From Microbotryum silenes-acaulis (Eukaryota; Basidiomycota; Microbotryomycetes; Microbotryales; Microbotryaceae): 64,000 nt of DNA. This document shows positions 61,601-64,000 of this stretch, piece by piece (within the stretch, counting starts at the first letter, position 1; every line of letters begins with the position of its first letter). Both the position numbers and the translations under genes were made by a program. The stretch spans positions 1,302,001 to 1,366,000 of the forward strand of contig QPFY01000004.1 of NCBI GenBank assembly GCA_003665825.1, written 5' to 3'. The notes below the pieces were generated by a model, which searched no databases, was not told the DNA's origin, and worked only from the letters and a program-made list of their open reading frames with translations.

Positions 61601-64000
61601 GCCCGTGGCGCGGTCAGATGTCGGTGCGGTCGGTGCGTCGCCCAGCAGCGAAAGCAAGAACCCTTTCCATCGATTGCAGCAAGGTGGTGCTTCGCCAGCC
61701 GCAACGAGCGCGGCCCCGGCGGCATCGCCATCAGGCAAGCCCAACCCCTTCTTTGCATCGTCATCACCAGCGGCGGGACCTCCCGCACCCTCCGCTCCTC
61801 TCCTTGCGCCCGTGCCTCCCGCTCAAACTGCCCTTCGCCAGCCCGGCCCGGTCGTAAAACCAGAGTATCGCCCGCCACCGGTCGACGACGACGACTGGGA
61901 TGCGAAGGAGAAGGACGTGGATGAGAGCGACAGCGACGACGAGATCGGCGGACTGCGCGCTGCACAAGCCAACCTCGCGGCCAAGCTCTTCCAAGGCTTG
62001 GGCTTGGGTCCGGCTCGTCCGGCTTCGGCACAGGGTAACACTCCGACGCGTAGCACGGCTGGGTCCCCTGATCTGGGTGCTCCTGCAGCCCCACCTGGTC
62101 CTCCCGCCCCGTCTGCGCCCGCTGCGCCCGCTGCGCCCCCCACACCCAAAGCAGCCCCTGCCTTCGTGGTGCCAACGGAGGCGCCTCCTCGCTCGGCGCT
62201 CCTCGGGGCCATTCAAGGCGGCTTGACATTGCGCAAGACCGAGACCAAGGATAAGAGTGGGCCTGCAGTTACGGGCAGCGTTATCGGTGATCCTTCTCCG
62301 CCTGCTCAGACTTATCGAGCACCGTCACCTCCGCCCGCATTCGCGGGCCCAGCTGCCCAGGTCGCGCCTGCCGCCAATGGCGGCGGCAGCTTTGGTGAGT
62401 CGCACTACAACGCGAACAGGCAATCCATTGCCTGGCTGGGTAGCATGGCTGCTGTTGAAGGGTCCTCGCAAAATGCTCAAACGTTTTCGAATATCGCGAC
62501 AGTCGCCGAGGAGGAAGAGCCTGCCGAGGAAGCCAAATCATCGACCCTTCCCGCAATCGTTGCCGCAAGTAATGAGGATGATCCTCTGGCACCGTTCGAT
62601 ATGACTACGAGTGAGTCGTCGTTCTGTTTACCGAGTATTGATGTCCAACTTTAAATGAGTAATGGTCTTCCACTCTTGCGCAGCCCACCGTATGAAGTCT
62701 TTGTTCGCTTTCCAAGGCGAAGGGCCCAATGACCTCAGCTTCAAGGAGAACTTGGTGTTGAACGTTCACCCTTCAAAGGATCCGGCCGGTGACTGGTTGT
62801 ACGGAACTGTCGAGTCGTCGGGTGAGCAAGGATGGGTGCCCAAGTCCTACGTCGAGGCCTTCACTCGTGAGTACCGTGGTGATTGATTGAGACCAGGCTC
62901 GCCACATACCGACGCTGACGCCATGGGCACGATTCATAGCTCAATCCGCCAAGGCTCTCTACGCGTACGACGCGGCTTCGGAGGAGGAGATGTCATTTCT
63001 CGAGAAGGATATTATCTCGATCGTCGACTCCGCAGACGCGAGTTGGTGGCAAGCAGAGAAGAACGGCTTGATCAAGCTTGTGCCGGCCTCCTACATCGAG
63101 CTTGGTCAGTAGCACCTCCCAGCCCGTTCGCCGGCGCTCCTCTCTTCTCGCTCTGCCTTCCCGAAGGGTCACCGATCTCCTTCTCGCCTCGCTTGTACAC
63201 TCCCTATCGGATCCGGCTCCCGTCTTGTGCGTTTCGAAGATGAAAATGAATCTCATTGAATCTCCTACCCTTGTTGCCCTCGCTTGCAGGTACAAGCGAG
63301 GCGCACCTGGCCCCCGCCCCGGCGCCGCTGAGGCTCGAGACTGCGATGACTCGTCCCCATGATAAAGATCAGCGCCTGCCCATGCCTTCCGAAAGTTCCG
63401 GTATATCCAAAGAGTCAGGATCGCGCGTCGCCGATGACAGTGACAGCGAAATTGAGACCCCTGGCGGTGGCGATCCGAAAGAACGCGAGGCGGAGAGGCT
63501 GCGCGTTTTGGAGGCGGCTGGATTGCTGGTGAGAGGAGGGCCATCGGCTGATCGTCGAAAGCGGCGTCAAGCACCTGCACGTCCTCCTACCAAACCTACG
63601 ACCGGGTCTGTCTCCGGAGGCGATGAGGGCAATGAGACTTTGGCGGAAGAAAGCGTAAATCCCGACCCGGCGCCCGAGGAGGACGTGGATCAGGAAGGAA
63701 GGGTCGAAGATGCGTATGATGTAAGGTCATCCAAGTTGTTCTCAAAAGTACCTGAACCTTTCCATTCCTAAAGTATGCTACCGTGCACAGATTTACCAAC
63801 GTGTCATGCGCGAACTCCCGCCCGTGCCGACAACCACGAGTAATCGACTCTCGATGGTCTCGGATTCGACAACGCCCTCGACCACCGCAGGATCGATCCT
63901 GTACCCAACTTCGCCACCCGCGTCTCCGGCCCCATCGAGCTCGACAGTAGCTTCGTCGTTGGCTACAGGTGCCTCGATCAAGGAACAATGGCAAGCTACT
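58676..64000 (+). CDS. CIN1: intersectin/Cin1-like endocytic scaffold protein, 5' part
   Basis: Nine exons to the window edge: 58676-58795, 58990-59028, 59141-59694, 59769-59845, 59938-62610, 62684-62866, 62940-63104, 63290-63720 and 63791-64000, all in phase. Residues 1-185 hold a Gln/Pro repeat region with QPTGY/QPTGF units. An EH domain follows (about 190-285: IPWALTKDEKKRYDQIF, DQQGTGFIEG, NLADVQDRGKLNIDEF), which binds NPF motifs. Next are charged coiled coils (about 385-470 and 630-750), an Ala/Pro-rich region, then two SH3 domains (about 1157-1215, SLFAFQGEG...GWVPKSYVE; about 1218-1270, KALYAYDAAS...WWQAEKNG...VPASYIE). EH plus coiled coil plus tandem SH3 matches Cryptococcus Cin1/intersectin; DH, PH and C2 domains would lie beyond the edge. 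Pan1 is the alternative but lacks SH3 domains. Confidence 0.87.
59914..59929 (+). repeat. poly(C) run in an intron of the intersectin-like gene
   Basis: About 15 consecutive C just upstream of the acceptor at 59937. It serves as an unusual C-only polypyrimidine tract and is prone to slippage. Confidence 0.85.

Overview
The window looks like a nuclear segment of a basidiomycete fungus. Genes are densely packed and cut by many short GT-AG introns (about 50-120 nt). The gene set fits: a CAP59/CMT1-type capsule mannosyltransferase relative, a Cin1-like intersectin, PHF5A/Rds3, COQ6, argininosuccinate synthase, a Pns1/CTL transporter and Zn2Cys6/C2H2 regulators. Placement in Pucciniomycotina is my guess from gene style, not something the sequence proves. 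All gene models were spliced by hand from splice consensus and protein family motifs; the reading frames close, but single-base boundary errors are possible.

Left arm (1-32 kb), mostly housekeeping genes: the 5' end of a cystathionine beta-lyase running off the left edge (1-716, minus); a decayed RecQ-like helicase inside a pair of inverted repeats (849-3190); PHF5A/Rds3 (3587-4228); a CENP-A-type histone H3 variant with a stop codon in its histone fold and no ATG where one is expected (4539-5222, minus); COQ6 (5707-7845, minus) sharing a divergent promoter with argininosuccinate synthase (8197-10105); a CAP59-family glycosyltransferase (10535-12380); a Zn2Cys6 regulator (12839-14256); a 2.8-kb gene-poor gap with a palindromic MITE; a two-finger C2H2 regulator (17099-19302); a fucosyltransferase-like type II membrane protein (20257-21665); a seven-exon Pns1/CTL transporter (22009-24188, minus); and an ankyrin protein (about 24642-26948). 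From 27 to 32 kb there are relics (a copia LTR fragment, an XPG-like nuclease relic), one unrecognised multi-exon gene (30740-31903) and an intron-containing tRNA-Pro(AGG).

Middle (32.27-57.8 kb) is an uninterrupted retrotransposon block that begins beside the tRNA-Pro gene. Two divergent full-length APE-type non-LTR elements lie head to tail (LINE-A about 32272-39890, LINE-B about 39970-46980), each with two intact ORFs joined by an overlapping TAATG. Between and after them are stacked 3'-end fragments of LINE-A and of a third family, LINE-C, each starting in the A-rich tail of the previous one. A 5'-truncated LINE-C is interrupted by a Ty1/copia element (copia-A, 48457-57110, TSD GTTGT), which is itself interrupted by an opposite-strand Ty1/copia element (copia-B, 49721-54218, TSD GGAGC).

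Right arm (58.7-64 kb): the 5' two-thirds or so of an intersectin/Cin1-like endocytic scaffold (EH, coiled coils, proline-rich region, two SH3 domains), running off the right edge. No rRNA genes, CRISPR arrays or prokaryotic-type operons were seen.
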